Shown one piece after another: positions 1 through 7,936 of a DNA stretch of 45,060 nt. A program made the translations under genes and the position numbers. Under the pieces are notes generated by a model. It was not told the origin of the DNA. It searched no databases and saw only the letters and a list, made by a program, of their open reading frames with translations. The DNA is from an uncultured bacterium (lineage in GTDB: Bacteria > Chloroflexota > Anaerolineae > J036 > Brachytrichaceae): the NCBI GenBank assembly GCA_903921365.1, contig CAIXPS010000392.1, positions 1 to 45,060 of the forward strand, in the 5' to 3' direction. The number at the start of each line of letters is the position of its first letter. Position 1 is the stretch's first letter.

Positions 1-2
1 AG

Positions 3-1247
3 CCGCTGGAGGAGATTCGCACCGAGGCGTTCGTCGCCACGCTGCACCACGCGGCGCTGATGCTGGTCGATTACATCAACGTCGACGGCACGCTCAACCC
101 CGAGGTGTACGCGTTCCTCGGCGAACTCAACCGGCAGAGGGCCGCCTACGAGCCGTATCTGGGCGGTGAGTTGCAGGCCGATGTGGCGATCTACTTCGAC
201 AAGGAATCGATGTACAACCCGGACGAGAACGGCGTGCACGTGCTGAAGCTGACGGCGATTGACCGCTGCCCGCATCGCGAGGCCGTCGTCGGGATGGCGC
301 GCATCCTGCAACAGGCGCATATCCCGTTTGGCGTCGTGACGAACATCAACCTTGATCAACTCAGCAAGTACCGCGCCGTGGTGTTGCCGAACGTGCTTGA
401 ACTGACCTCGGCACAAGCCGATGTGCTACGCGAGTTTGTGCAAAACGGCGGCGCGTTGTACGCCAGCGGCGCCTCCTCGCTGCTGCGCGCTGAGAAACGC
501 TTCCTGCTCGAAGACGTGCTCGGCGTGCGCTATGCGGGCAAGCTCGGCACGCAGGTCACGTATTTGACGCCCGCTCTAACGGCGGCTCACGTAAAAGCCG
601 CCATCTGGCCGCAGGATCACCTGAGCTTTGCCGGGGCGATGATCCAGGCCGAGGCGTTGCCCGGTACGCCCGGTACGCGCGTAATGGCCCAGGTCACCCT
701 CCCGTTCGTCGCACCAGAGATCGGCACGACCATCGGCAGCCGCTTTGGCGCGATCCACAGCAACCCACCGGCGCTCACACCCACGCCGCATCCAGCGATC
801 GTGACGAACCGCTACGGCAAGGGTCGCGCCGTGTGGGTCGCTGCCCCGATTGAATCGACGAACGAGCAGGTGAATCACAAACTCGTCCTGCGGCTGTTGG
901 GCGATATCTGCCCCGCGCCGTACTGCCTGCAGGTCGACGCCCATCCTGCGGTGGAAGCCACGCTCTTCCGCCAGCCGGACAAATGCCGCGCCGTCATCAG
1001 CCTGCTCAACCTGCAACAGCAACTGCCGCAAGTGCCGGTGGGCGCCAAAGTGGCGCTGCCCTTGCGCTCAGGTGAACAGGTCACGCGGGTCGTGCGCCTG
1101 CCCAATCAAACCGACCTGCCGTATTCCATCGAGAACGGCGCCGTACACTTTGCGCTCGACCCGTTTGATACCTTTGCCATGGTCGGGGTCGAAATCCCAA
1201 ATCTCCAATCTCCAATCTCTCCGGAGGAATTCAATGAACGTGACTGA
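3..1247 (+). CDS. Beta-galactosidase-trimerisation-domain protein, 5' truncated
   Basis: This is the C-terminal part of a larger protein. The frame is open from base 3 with no start codon of its own, so the gene begins upstream of the window. The residues around VDYINVDGTLNPEVY, a middle segment resembling a class I glutamine-amidotransferase-like fold (VVLPNVLELTSAQADVLREF, then NGGALYASG) and a C-terminal beta-rich part resemble the trimerisation and tail regions of GH42-like glycosidases. A catalytic domain would lie outside the window, so the substrate is unknown. The last residues (PNLQSPIS, then PEEFNERD) are encoded by an AATCTCC repeat, so the natural C-terminus has probably been replaced. 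The gene overlaps the next one by 14 bases, which implies one operon. The family call is from motif memory and is moderately sure. Confidence 0.6.
   Translation, partial: PLEEIRTEAFVATLHHAALMLVDYINVDGTLNPEVYAFLGELNRQRAAYEPYLGGELQADVAIYFDKESMYNPDENGVHVLKLTAIDRCPHREAVVGMARILQQAHIPFGVVTNINLDQLSKYRAVVLPNVLELTSAQADVLREFVQNGGALYASGASSLLRAEKRFLLEDVLGVRYAGKLGTQVTYLTPALTAAHVKAAIWPQDHLSFAGAMIQAEALPGTPGTRVMAQVTLPFVAPEIGTTIGSRFGAIHSNPPALTPTPHPAIVTNRYGKGRAVWVAAPIESTNEQVNHKLVLRLLGDICPAPYCLQVDAHPAVEATLFRQPDKCRAVISLLNLQQQLPQVPVGAKVALPLRSGEQVTRVVRLPNQTDLPYSIENGAVHFALDPFDTFAMVGVEIPNLQSPISPEEFNERD
1189..1222 (+). repeat. AATCTCC heptanucleotide repeat copy at a gene end
   Basis: About three AATCTCC-like units lie in the last codons of the first gene, just before the GGAGG ribosome site of the next. 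The same motif recurs near 11412, 13209, 28348, 29513, 31399 and 32291. Confidence 0.8.
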
Positions 1248-2100
1248 AGTTCAGTGGGAGCGCCTGTTGCCGGCGGAGTTCCGCGCGGCGCAGAGTCAGT
1301 TTCCGGTGGTCTATCTCCCTCTTGGCACCGTGGAGTGGCACGGCGAGCACAACGCGCTTGGGCTGGATGCGTTGAAGGCGCATCAGTTGTGTGTGCTGGC
1401 GGCGCAACAGGGCGGCGGCATCGTGCACCCGCCGGTGTATGGCGGGATGGGCGGGCTGGACATGCCGGCCACCGTCGTCATGGAGGGCGAGTACGAGTGG
1501 GATAACCACCTGTTGCGCCCGTGGTTGGAGAAGCTGTGCAGCGAGTTCATGCGGCAGGGCTTCCGCGCCATCATCATGCTCACCGGCCACTACGGCCATA
1601 ATCAGCAAATCACCGTGCGCGAGGTCGGCGCGCGCATGACCGAGCGCCTGCAGATTCCGGTGCTTGGCACGCCGGAGTACTGGCTGGCGCAAGATGCCGG
1701 CTATCTGGGCGACCACGCCGGGATTGGTGAAACCTCGCTGTTGATGCACCTGCACCCCGACCTGGTGGCCATCGAGCGCATCCGCGCCGACCCAGACTAC
1801 GGCAAGACCGACGCCATCGAGAAAGGCTCGACGGCGGCGCTGGGGCAACGCTACACGGACGTTATCGTGTCACGGCTGGCGACTGTGTCCCGCGCGATGT
1901 TGACGTGGGACGAGGCGACGCGCGCGGCGTTTGTTCGCGCCGAACGCGCGCTGATCAGTGCGCAGGTGCGCGGCTGGCGGATGGATCAGCCGTGGGCCGC
2001 CTGGCGCAAGGCATTCGACGGCGAGCTGACGCATTACGGCAAATACCTCGCCGCCGGGCAGTTCGAACAGATCGAGCGCATGGCCGCTCAGTGTATCTGA
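1234..2100 (+). CDS. Creatininase-family amidohydrolase
   Basis: This 288-residue protein belongs to the creatininase/creatinine amidohydrolase family of metal-dependent hydrolases that open cyclic amides. The family includes creatininase, the formamide hydrolase ArfB and the mycofactocin peptidase MftE. The sequence shows the N-terminal metal-binding signature (LGTVEWHGEHNALGLDAL), the central GHYGHN motif and a later GIGETSLLMHLHPD segment carrying the conserved Glu. The start is the ATG at 1234, preceded by a clear GGAGG at 1223. An in-frame upstream start would run far into the previous gene and lacks a ribosome site. It overlaps the upstream glycosidase-like gene by 14 bases, so the two are probably co-translated. 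No mycofactocin precursor or radical SAM partner is nearby, so an MftE role is unlikely. The true substrate is unknown. Confidence 0.85.
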   Translation: MNVTEVQWERLLPAEFRAAQSQFPVVYLPLGTVEWHGEHNALGLDALKAHQLCVLAAQQGGGIVHPPVYGGMGGLDMPATVVMEGEYEWDNHLLRPWLEKLCSEFMRQGFRAIIMLTGHYGHNQQITVREVGARMTERLQIPVLGTPEYWLAQDAGYLGDHAGIGETSLLMHLHPDLVAIERIRADPDYGKTDAIEKGSTAALGQRYTDVIVSRLATVSRAMLTWDEATRAAFVRAERALISAQVRGWRMDQPWAAWRKAFDGELTHYGKYLAAGQFEQIERMAAQCI

Positions 2101-2867
2101 TCCAGAATCAACTTGATCGCCGCTAAGGCGGCCAGCACCAGCACCGTGGTGTTGAAGAGATTCTGCGGGATGCGCGGCAACAGCCACTTGCCGATGAAGG
2201 CGGCGAGCACGATCACGGGCAGCATGGCGAGGTCGAAGAGGATTGTGCTGGAGTTCACCATCGGTTTGCTGGGGAGCACGAAGCTGAGGAAGAGATAGAT
2301 CGGCAGCTTGGTCAGGTTGAAAATGAAGAAATACCACGCCGTCGTGCCCATGAACTGTTCCTTGGGCAAACCCATGCCGGTGAGGTAGATCGACATGATC
2401 GGGCCGGCGGCGTTCGACACAGTGGTGGAGAAGCCAGCCATCGTGCCGGTGGAGACCAGGCCGAGTTTCGAGGACGGCACGATCTTATCGCCAAACTTCA
2501 AGCGCGCCAGGTTCAACCCCAGCATAATCAAAACCATCACGCCGATGATGATGTTCAGCCAATCGATCGTGCCGCCCTGCACGCCGGTGTACCATAACAG
2601 CGCGGTGCCGATCGCAATCCCGCACAGCACCCACGGAATCAGCGCGCCGAGTTTGTCCCAGCGGGCATGGTGGCGATACCAGAGCACCGCGAAGATGTCG
2701 CCGAAGATCAGCAGCGGGAGCGTCGCGCCCGTGCCCAACCGGCCGCCAAACACGGCTGCCATGAACGGCACGACCAGGATACCGATGCCGGGTATGCCGG
2801 TCTTGGAAACTCCGACAATAATTGCTGCCAGGATGCCGATCATCCACTGTTCTGGGGAAAGATCCAT
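2088..2867 (-). CDS. TauE/SafE family membrane permease
   Basis: This 259-residue protein is almost entirely hydrophobic, with about eight predicted membrane segments. It has the TauE/SafE (formerly DUF81) features: an N-terminal GILAAIIVGVSKTGIPGIG repeat and a second-half repeat containing GTMAGFSTTVSNAAGPIMS. Family members export sulfite, sulfoacetate or other small organosulfur anions across the inner membrane. The substrate here cannot be read from sequence. The start ATG at 2867 follows AAGGAAG on the minus strand. The 3' end overlaps the end of the convergent creatininase gene by 13 bases, leaving no space for a terminator between them. Its upstream region carries the inverted-repeat element at 2901-3114. 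Confidence 0.88.
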   Translation of the reverse strand: MDLSPEQWMIGILAAIIVGVSKTGIPGIGILVVPFMAAVFGGRLGTGATLPLLIFGDIFAVLWYRHHARWDKLGALIPWVLCGIAIGTALLWYTGVQGGTIDWLNIIIGVMVLIMLGLNLARLKFGDKIVPSSKLGLVSTGTMAGFSTTVSNAAGPIMSIYLTGMGLPKEQFMGTTAWYFFIFNLTKLPIYLFLSFVLPSKPMVNSSTILFDLAMLPVIVLAAFIGKWLLPRIPQNLFNTTVLVLAALAAIKLILDQIH

Positions 2868-2900
2868 TACTGTTTGTACTTCCTTTTAATGCAAGCATAC

Positions 2901-3114
2901 GGGCAACCGCAAGGCGCGATGCGTGCCTCTACAACGCGCCTCGACATGGGGCAACCGCAAGGGATTGCCCCTACAACGCGCCTCGATATGGGTCAAATGC
3001 AGGGGATTGCGTCAATCGGATGTCATCATGCGTAGGGGTAAACCCTTGCGGTTACCCGACATCACGCGATTTCATGCGTAGGGGCAATCCCTTGCGGTTG
3101 CCCGTTATCACGCG
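2901..3114. repeat. Clustered inverted repeat element (GTAGGGGCAA...GGTTGCCC)
   Basis: Four or five copies of one unit lie between two same-strand genes. The best pair is a perfect 26-base inverted repeat: 2949-2974 reads GGGCAACCGCAAGGGATTGC then CCCTAC, and 3078-3103 is its exact reverse complement. Imperfect copies lie at 2901-2937 (direct) and 3030-3067 (inverted), with a decayed one around 2990-3010. Each copy is followed or preceded by a CACGCG- or ACGCG-like edge. No protein frame is convincing here. I recall similar units as dispersed intergenic repeats in Chloroflexota and other genomes. Transcribed, the whole stretch would fold into one large stem. Confidence 0.85.
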
Positions 3115-3160
3115 TTTTGATTATTTTACTGAGGGCTGAGTGTACACCGTTGTCGGAAAA

Positions 3161-4774
3161 TCATGCGGCGAGTAGCCGGTGGCGCAGGGATGGGATCCAC
3201 TCAGCATCCTTTGGGTAATCGTCGTAGCCCTTCAGGTCGGCAAGAACAGGATCGTCGGTCGAGATGCCCAGCGTCTGCAACAGCGCGAAGTCCTGCAGCG
3301 ATTCGGCAAATAGTTCCCAGCGCAGCGAGTCGATCGGGCCGTGCTGGCCTGGGTACACCATGAACGGGTCGCCATACGCCCAGCCTGGCCAGGCTGCGCC
3401 CGACTGCTCGGTGAAGGGGTCGATCAGTTGTTGCGTCTGCGACTTATACCAGTAGTTGTAGCCCCAGTGCAGGAAGCCCTGTGCCTTAAGCTTGTAGAAC
3501 AACCAGCCTGCCGCGCGGATCTTCGCGGGCGGCGTGTCGATCAGGCGATTCAGATAGCGCCCGCGCGGCCCGCAGCAAAAGTACACCCACGCCGGGATGC
3601 CGGCCTCGGCGTAGTCGCGCGCGGATGAAGTGACCGGGATCGGGATATCGGTCAATCCGAGCTTGCCAAAACTGACATCGCTGAGCGCATCGGCGACCTT
3701 CATCCACGGCGCCAACTCGGCCAGCAGCGCGCGCGCCGCGCGGTACTGTTCCAGGTGGTGTTCCTGGGGTTCGTCGGAAAGGTGAAAGAACGACTTGTCC
3801 ATCAGCCCCTCGGACTCGAGGAACTGCTTGAATTCGGGCAGGAACTGCGCCAGGAAGTCGCGATATTTATGAGAGGTGGCGGGGGTGTCAGCCGGCCATA
3901 ATAACGAGTCGGGGTTGGCGTTGTTGCGATAAATGCGGATAGCATTGCCCGCGCCCCACTGCGTAAACAGGTGCGTCCACTCAAAGTAACGCGCGCCGCA
4001 TCGCTGCGCCAGGCGCGTCCAACGCTGCACTTCGCTGAAGTTAAACCAATACTCGCCGGGGCCGGGGACGCTGATCTTGAGCAACTGCGTCGGTCGCTTT
4101 ACGCCGTCGGTTGGCGGCGTGAAGATCGGCGTGTACATGCAGTCGTTGCCGTGCTCGATCAGGTCGGCCATATATGCCTGCGCGATCGGCCAGAAGCGTT
4201 CCTCGAATGGCTCGACCTTGTGCCAGTCGCACAACGCGTCAGCGTAGAACCAGTGTGTGACCGGAAAACCCTGGCGCGGCTGTATCACGAGCGGGCGAAT
4301 GTCGATGGTCACTATGAGCCGCGCGATCGGCACGCCCTCGTGCGCCAGGCGCAGTTGCAGTTCCTGGATGCCAGGTGTTGCATCGGCAGGCACAACGATG
4401 GTGATCCAGAACGCGTGCGTTTCGAGCGGGCCAAGCGTTACTGACTGATCGGGTAAGAGTGGATCGGGGACGAGACCGGGGATATGGCCGATGCCGTCGA
4501 GTTCGTCGTGCGGCGTGGCCGTGTTGTGGTGCGCCACGCTGACGTAGCCCACGCGCCGCGCCATGATGCGCAGGTCGTCACACCCCGACATTGTCAGCTT
4601 GAGGTCGACGCGATCGACGCCAAGGTTGCGCGCGCAAACCTGGAACGAGACGCGCTCATTGCGCGCCGCGAGCAGGCCAAAGGAAGTTTGGGCGCCGGGC
4701 TCGGGCGCGGACGTGGAAAGATAAACGCGCTGCAGGGACGATTGCAGCCAGCATGTGATGCATTCTATGTCCAT
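3161..4774 (-). CDS. DUF4091 domain protein, glycoside-hydrolase-like
   Basis: This 537-residue protein matches the layout of DUF4091 proteins, often found with glycan-degrading genes. It has an N-terminal beta-rich domain (to about residue 170) and a barrel-like region containing WTHLFTQWGAGNAIRI and FHLSDEPQEHHLEQY. The C-terminal DUF4091 portion has AGWLFYKLKAQGFLHWGYNY and DSLRWELFAESLQDF. The SDEPQ acidic pair and the C-terminal SLRWE are the family's conserved positions; the catalytic role is inferred, not shown. The start is set at the ATG at 4774. The frame stays open upstream to 4918, but that extension lies inside the preceding gene's coding sequence. It begins 10 bases after the acyltransferase gene on the same strand, so co-transcription is likely. 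Confidence 0.8.
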   Translation of the reverse strand: MDIECITCWLQSSLQRVYLSTSAPEPGAQTSFGLLAARNERVSFQVCARNLGVDRVDLKLTMSGCDDLRIMARRVGYVSVAHHNTATPHDELDGIGHIPGLVPDPLLPDQSVTLGPLETHAFWITIVVPADATPGIQELQLRLAHEGVPIARLIVTIDIRPLVIQPRQGFPVTHWFYADALCDWHKVEPFEERFWPIAQAYMADLIEHGNDCMYTPIFTPPTDGVKRPTQLLKISVPGPGEYWFNFSEVQRWTRLAQRCGARYFEWTHLFTQWGAGNAIRIYRNNANPDSLLWPADTPATSHKYRDFLAQFLPEFKQFLESEGLMDKSFFHLSDEPQEHHLEQYRAARALLAELAPWMKVADALSDVSFGKLGLTDIPIPVTSSARDYAEAGIPAWVYFCCGPRGRYLNRLIDTPPAKIRAAGWLFYKLKAQGFLHWGYNYWYKSQTQQLIDPFTEQSGAAWPGWAYGDPFMVYPGQHGPIDSLRWELFAESLQDFALLQTLGISTDDPVLADLKGYDDYPKDAEWIPSLRHRLLAA

Positions 4775-4784
4775 GCTGCCTATC

Positions 4785-6119
4785 TTAGCCCATGGCCGCG
4801 CGCAAGTTCGTGACGATCTCAGCGCCGAGGTTGTTCGCGCGCTCGTCCGAGAGCACCGTCTCGGGATAGAAGAAACTGATGACGAGGTGGTTGCGCGCGT
4901 CGTTAACCACAATGCCAAAACTGTCGGCCATTCCCAACCCCCGGTTGCGCGCCAGCGTGTCGTATGGGGTGGAGGCGGTGGGCACCGTCAAGGCGCGCCC
5001 GACGTTGGCGATGATGATGGCACTCGACTCTGTGCCGAGCAGGTACCGCGCCAGCGGCAGCGGTAATGGCATCGATACCTGGGCGTGATCCGGATAACCC
5101 ACGGGCAGGATGGCCATCTTGACATGGCGAGCGGTGTCCCAGAAGTGCGCCGGCGCTCCGCTGTAGCCAGCGCTCGTGATGATATGGGCAAAACGGGCGA
5201 TCTCCATGCCGGGGTGATCGGTCAGGAGCAGTTGGATGCGCGGCGCGGACAGGCACTGGATCACCATTCCTGCGCCGACGCCGGGCGCGTATTGGCTGAC
5301 AACCTGGCTGACCGCCTGAAGCGCGGCCGCTGCGATCGCCGCATGCGGCGTGGTGTTCTGGCGCCGGCAGCGGTGCATGAACAGGTTGGTTTCCTCCCAC
5401 GACATCATGTAGTGCAGTGTCCGCCCCGTGCCATCCTGGCGCATCGACATGCCGTGGAACGGGGAGGTTGGCTTTGGCAGGGCGCGTCGCTGCTGGGTTC
5501 GTCGCGGCGTTTTCGCCGCTGGTCCCTGCCGGATGACGTTGGCAAGGAGCGCGACCACCAGCGCCGTCGTTTGCAGCAGGCTGTTCATCAGGCGCGCATT
5601 CCCAGACGGCAGACGGTCGAGCGCTCGGCGCTCGGGGAAGACCTGCAGGGCGGGCATGTGATTGCCTTTGATCAATTGCACTATCAGCCCGATCATGTCG
5701 CGCATGAGGTACAGAACGGTGGCAGTGTCGTTCAGGACGTGATGCAACGTCAAGATGATGTCGCTGTTCTCCTGCGACTTTAAGAGCACGACCGAGATGA
5801 GCGATCCACGCGCCCACGGCAGCGGGGTTTCCAGTTCCTTTTGCGCCTCGATCTGCCAATCGTCGTCACTCTGGCGCGTCACCAGTCGCAGCGGGATGGG
5901 CAGCGGGGCTTCGGCATCGGGGAGTATGCGTGTGCTGCCGCCATTGATATCCGTGCGGGTCTTCAGGAGCGGGTGCCGTTTCTGCAGCCAGTTCAATGCC
6001 ACTCGCAGCACGCGCTCGTCAACAGGGCCGGCGACATGCGCGATAGCGCATACATTCAGTGAGGCGGTGCGGGTGACAACCCGCACGATTCGTTCGGCGT
6101 CGCTTAATTTGCCATTCAT
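4785..6119 (-). CDS. Condensation-domain acyltransferase, PapA-like
   Basis: This 444-residue stand-alone protein carries the HHxxxD catalytic motif of the condensation/chloramphenicol acetyltransferase-like fold (HHVLND, residues 126-131) and a late MADSFGIVVNDARNHLVISF segment typical of PapA5/alcohol acetyltransferase relatives. Such enzymes join an acyl thioester to an alcohol or amine, as in wax-ester, phthiocerol ester or lipopeptide formation. No carrier protein, adenylation or polyketide domain lies nearby, so the donor and acceptor are unknown. The usual GxxDG variant after the second His is absent: the motif reads HHVLNDTAT, with Thr where Gly is common. The start ATG at 6119 has GGAG nine bases upstream on the minus strand. 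It is likely the first gene of an operon with the DUF4091 gene. Confidence 0.72.
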   Translation of the reverse strand: MNGKLSDAERIVRVVTRTASLNVCAIAHVAGPVDERVLRVALNWLQKRHPLLKTRTDINGGSTRILPDAEAPLPIPLRLVTRQSDDDWQIEAQKELETPLPWARGSLISVVLLKSQENSDIILTLHHVLNDTATVLYLMRDMIGLIVQLIKGNHMPALQVFPERRALDRLPSGNARLMNSLLQTTALVVALLANVIRQGPAAKTPRRTQQRRALPKPTSPFHGMSMRQDGTGRTLHYMMSWEETNLFMHRCRRQNTTPHAAIAAAALQAVSQVVSQYAPGVGAGMVIQCLSAPRIQLLLTDHPGMEIARFAHIITSAGYSGAPAHFWDTARHVKMAILPVGYPDHAQVSMPLPLPLARYLLGTESSAIIIANVGRALTVPTASTPYDTLARNRGLGMADSFGIVVNDARNHLVISFFYPETVLSDERANNLGAEIVTNLRAAMG

Positions 6120-6374
6120 CTATCCAAACTCCAGCTGCTCTTTCTGACACGAAGCGCTGCTTCGTGCGTGCTCACCTGGCATCCGTCTGCAAATGTGTGC
6201 TGAAGGCGCGCGCAATGTTGGCATCTATGAATCACCGGCGATCAACCCGACGGCTAATAGGGTGATCCTACTGGGCTGGCTAAATGCTACTCTACCCGCC
6301 TGTGAATGTCAAACGGCCAAATAGCCTGTGGTTCGCGATTGGCGACTGAGTACAATTGGGCCAGGTGGCGCAAC
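6120..6374. other. Intergenic region with a GAA-loop hairpin
   Basis: This is a divergent gap between the acyltransferase (minus) and the antitoxin (plus). It holds a perfect stem-loop at 6148-6166 (CACGAAGC, loop GCT, GCTTCGTG) and a -10-like TACAAT at 6351-6356. I see no convincing protein frame. Confidence 0.7.
6351..6356 (+). promoter_or_regulatory. Candidate -10 element for the antitoxin/PIN operon
   Basis: TACAAT matches a sigma-70 -10 box and would start transcription near 6363, about 12 bases before the antitoxin ATG. The matching -35 region is weak, so this is tentative. Confidence 0.35.
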
Positions 6375-6623
6375 ATGAGTTACACGCAAGTGCTCGAAGA
6401 GATTAAGAAATGGGACAACGATCAGAAATGGTTGTTGCTGGAAAAACTATTACACGAACTCCGTCAAGCAAGCGAGGGTCACTCAGAATCACCTTCAAGC
6501 GCGAAACGCCTGGAAATTGCCAACGCGCTATATGGGAGCATCCGGCCTACTGATCGGCCCATCCCCGACGACGAAGAAGTGCGCCGGATTCTCAACGAGG
6601 AACGATACGCGAAATACGGTTGA
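6375..6623 (+). CDS. Putative antitoxin partner of the PIN toxin
   Basis: This small acidic protein of 82 residues lies three bases before a PIN-domain gene. It has a short N-terminal helix-rich part (SYTQVLEEIKKWDNDQKWLL) and the C-terminal pattern GSIRPTDRPIPDDEEVRRIL ending in ERYAKYG. That tail is common in small proteins paired with PIN toxins in Chloroflexota and cyanobacteria, where it probably wraps the toxin. The ATG at 6375 is chosen because AGGTGG sits just upstream. A longer frame to 6306 lacks a ribosome site and looks non-coding. The DNA-binding fold is not obvious, so the class (VapB, Phd or other) is open. Confidence 0.7.
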   Translation: MSYTQVLEEIKKWDNDQKWLLLEKLLHELRQASEGHSESPSSAKRLEIANALYGSIRPTDRPIPDDEEVRRILNEERYAKYG

Positions 6624-6626
6624 CGC

Positions 6627-7055
6627 ATGAACGCACTCATTGACACGAATATCCTGCTTGATGACGTGCTTGCGCGCGACCCTTTTGCCGCGGATGCGCG
6701 TGAGATTGTAAATGCTTGTGCGAGACATGATTATCAGGGTTATATCTCAGCGATAACACCGCTGAATGCGTTCTATGTTGCGCGCCGACTCGTAGGCATT
6801 GCTCGCGCGCGCGCGATGGTTAAGCGACTGCTCGACCTCTTTGAGGTTTGCCCGCTAGATAAGATGTCATTGCAAGCTGCCTATGATTCAGGCCAACCAG
6901 ATATCGAAGATGCGGCTCAAGTCGCTGCTGCAATGGTTTCCAATATCGACGTGATTGTGACACGTGACTCACGTGGGTACGCGCATGCGCCTATGCTTGT
7001 GCTAAGCCCGAATGAGTTTCTCAATAGCCTGGGCACAACTCGTCGTATGCTTTGA
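6627..7055 (+). CDS. PIN-domain ribonuclease toxin (VapC-like)
   Basis: This 142-residue protein shows the PIN nuclease layout. It has an N-terminal Asp (NALIDTNILLDDV), a mid-protein acidic site (PDIEDAAQVAAAM) and a C-terminal VTRDSRGY. These acidic residues bind Mg2+ in VapC-type RNases, which cleave tRNA or rRNA and stop translation. It follows the antitoxin gene by three bases, the usual antitoxin-first order, so toxin and antitoxin are made together. The length is normal and the catalytic residues are intact, so it looks active. The 3' end faces the HEPN/MNT module across a hairpin at 7059-7088. Confidence 0.85.
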   Translation: MNALIDTNILLDDVLARDPFAADAREIVNACARHDYQGYISAITPLNAFYVARRLVGIARARAMVKRLLDLFEVCPLDKMSLQAAYDSGQPDIEDAAQVAAAMVSNIDVIVTRDSRGYAHAPMLVLSPNEFLNSLGTTRRML

Positions 7056-7058
7056 GAC

Positions 7059-7088
7059 AGCCGGCATGCAGAGCCACAACTGCCGGCT
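7059..7088. terminator. Hairpin between convergent toxin-antitoxin modules
   Basis: A perfect 8-base inverted repeat (AGCCGGCA at 7059-7066, TGCCGGCT at 7081-7088) lies between two convergent genes, four bases after the PIN stop codon. There is no strong T-run, so it may be a weak bidirectional terminator. Confidence 0.45.
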
Positions 7089-7102
7089 AAATTGTGTGCG
7101 GC

Positions 7103-7492
7103 CTATGGGTCTTTATGTTCTGAACGCGCTTCCAACGCGCTTCGCGCAGCGGCGTCATTGGGCGGATGCGGAATTGACTGCGCCTTTTCATAAAACATCC
7201 TGCCTACACGCTGGATATGCTCGATGACGTCTGGATCGCTGATATGGCTGAAAATGGACAGGTCTATCGTATAGGGTAAGAGCAGGTCATCCAGTTCATC
7301 GCTGATTCGATACCATTCGTTGAGCGTCAAATCCGCGCCGCCGCGCAGTGTCAAGTCAATATCCGAGCCGTTTTTGTAGTTTCCTTTGGCGCGTGAGCCA
7401 TACAGAATCGCCTGTTCCACCTGCGGGTAGCGGGCAAACACTGCGCAGATTTTTTGGATAGTTGTTTCTTTCAAACCAAAGCGCAGGGTCAT
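7103..7492 (-). CDS. MNT-type nucleotidyltransferase antitoxin
   Basis: This 129-residue protein is a minimal nucleotidyltransferase with the polymerase-beta-like active site GSRAKGNYKNGSDIDL (GS followed by DxD), residues about 33-48. In HEPN/MNT pairs the MNT protein adds AMP to the HEPN toxin to silence it. The gene lies directly downstream of the HEPN-like gene with a 4-base ATGA overlap, which gives translational coupling. A C-terminal tail of about 20 residues beyond the core (from HPPNDAAARSAL on) is more basic and alanine-rich. The catalytic residues are intact. Confidence 0.88.
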   Translation of the reverse strand: MTLRFGLKETTIQKICAVFARYPQVEQAILYGSRAKGNYKNGSDIDLTLRGGADLTLNEWYRISDELDDLLLPYTIDLSIFSHISDPDVIEHIQRVGRMFYEKAQSIPHPPNDAAARSALEARSEHKDP

Positions 7493-7911
7493 TCCTGTTC
7501 CTCTTTCATTTTTTGCAGTCGGGCGTGAATATCTGAAAATTCGGCAAAGTAGGAATGTATGATTGCAGACACAATCGCCGTCGCGGTTTCTTCATTGTAG
7601 GTATGCGAGGTCAAGTTGCGGCTTTCAATCATTTTCATCCAGGCTTCACCGTTTTCAAGCAAGCCTGTTTTGAAGGCTTCGCGCGTTGCATCTTTTGAAC
7701 CGTACATTTTTTTGACGCCGTGCTCCTCCAGGAAATCCTTCAGAGTGGTCCATGCCATTTCATGAGTATATTCAAAAGCCTGGATCAGCCCCTGTTCTTC
7801 GAGTTTTGAAAGTTCGCGTTGTTCAGACAGTTCGACGGCTTGCTTCAATTGGGTAAATGCCTTGCTAAAGTGATTGAAACGTTGCATCCAGCGGATGTCT
7901 TGGGTGGTCAT
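7489..7911 (-). CDS. HEPN-like nucleotidyltransferase substrate-binding protein (HI0074 family)
   Basis: This 140-residue helical protein matches the HI0074 family, the partner of minimal nucleotidyltransferases. It has the HEPN RNase motif Rx4H (RNLTSH) in the segment MIESRNLTSHTYNEE. HEPN proteins cleave RNA and act as the toxin half of HEPN/MNT systems. The start is the ATG at 7911, just after the homospermidine synthase stop at 7937. A longer open frame to 8016 would overlap that gene and has no ribosome site. The pair sits head-to-tail behind the synthase on the same strand, but the TA-like function is probably independent of polyamine metabolism. Confidence 0.85.
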   Translation of the reverse strand: MTTQDIRWMQRFNHFSKAFTQLKQAVELSEQRELSKLEEQGLIQAFEYTHEMAWTTLKDFLEEHGVKKMYGSKDATREAFKTGLLENGEAWMKMIESRNLTSHTYNEETATAIVSAIIHSYFAEFSDIHARLQKMKEEQE

Positions 7912-7936
7912 AGTGCATCTCCGTTTACAGTACTGA

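Noticed and set aside
1234-2100. Mycofactocin MftE
   Set aside because: The family fits but no mycofactocin precursor, radical SAM or dehydrogenase partner is in the window.
2901-3114. CRISPR array
   Set aside because: Repeats are inverted and irregularly spaced, spacers differ in length and no cas gene is near.
4903-5859. 318-codon open frame on the minus strand, inside the acyltransferase gene
   Set aside because: It is an alternative frame of the acyltransferase, with Arg/Pro/His-rich composition and no known motif.
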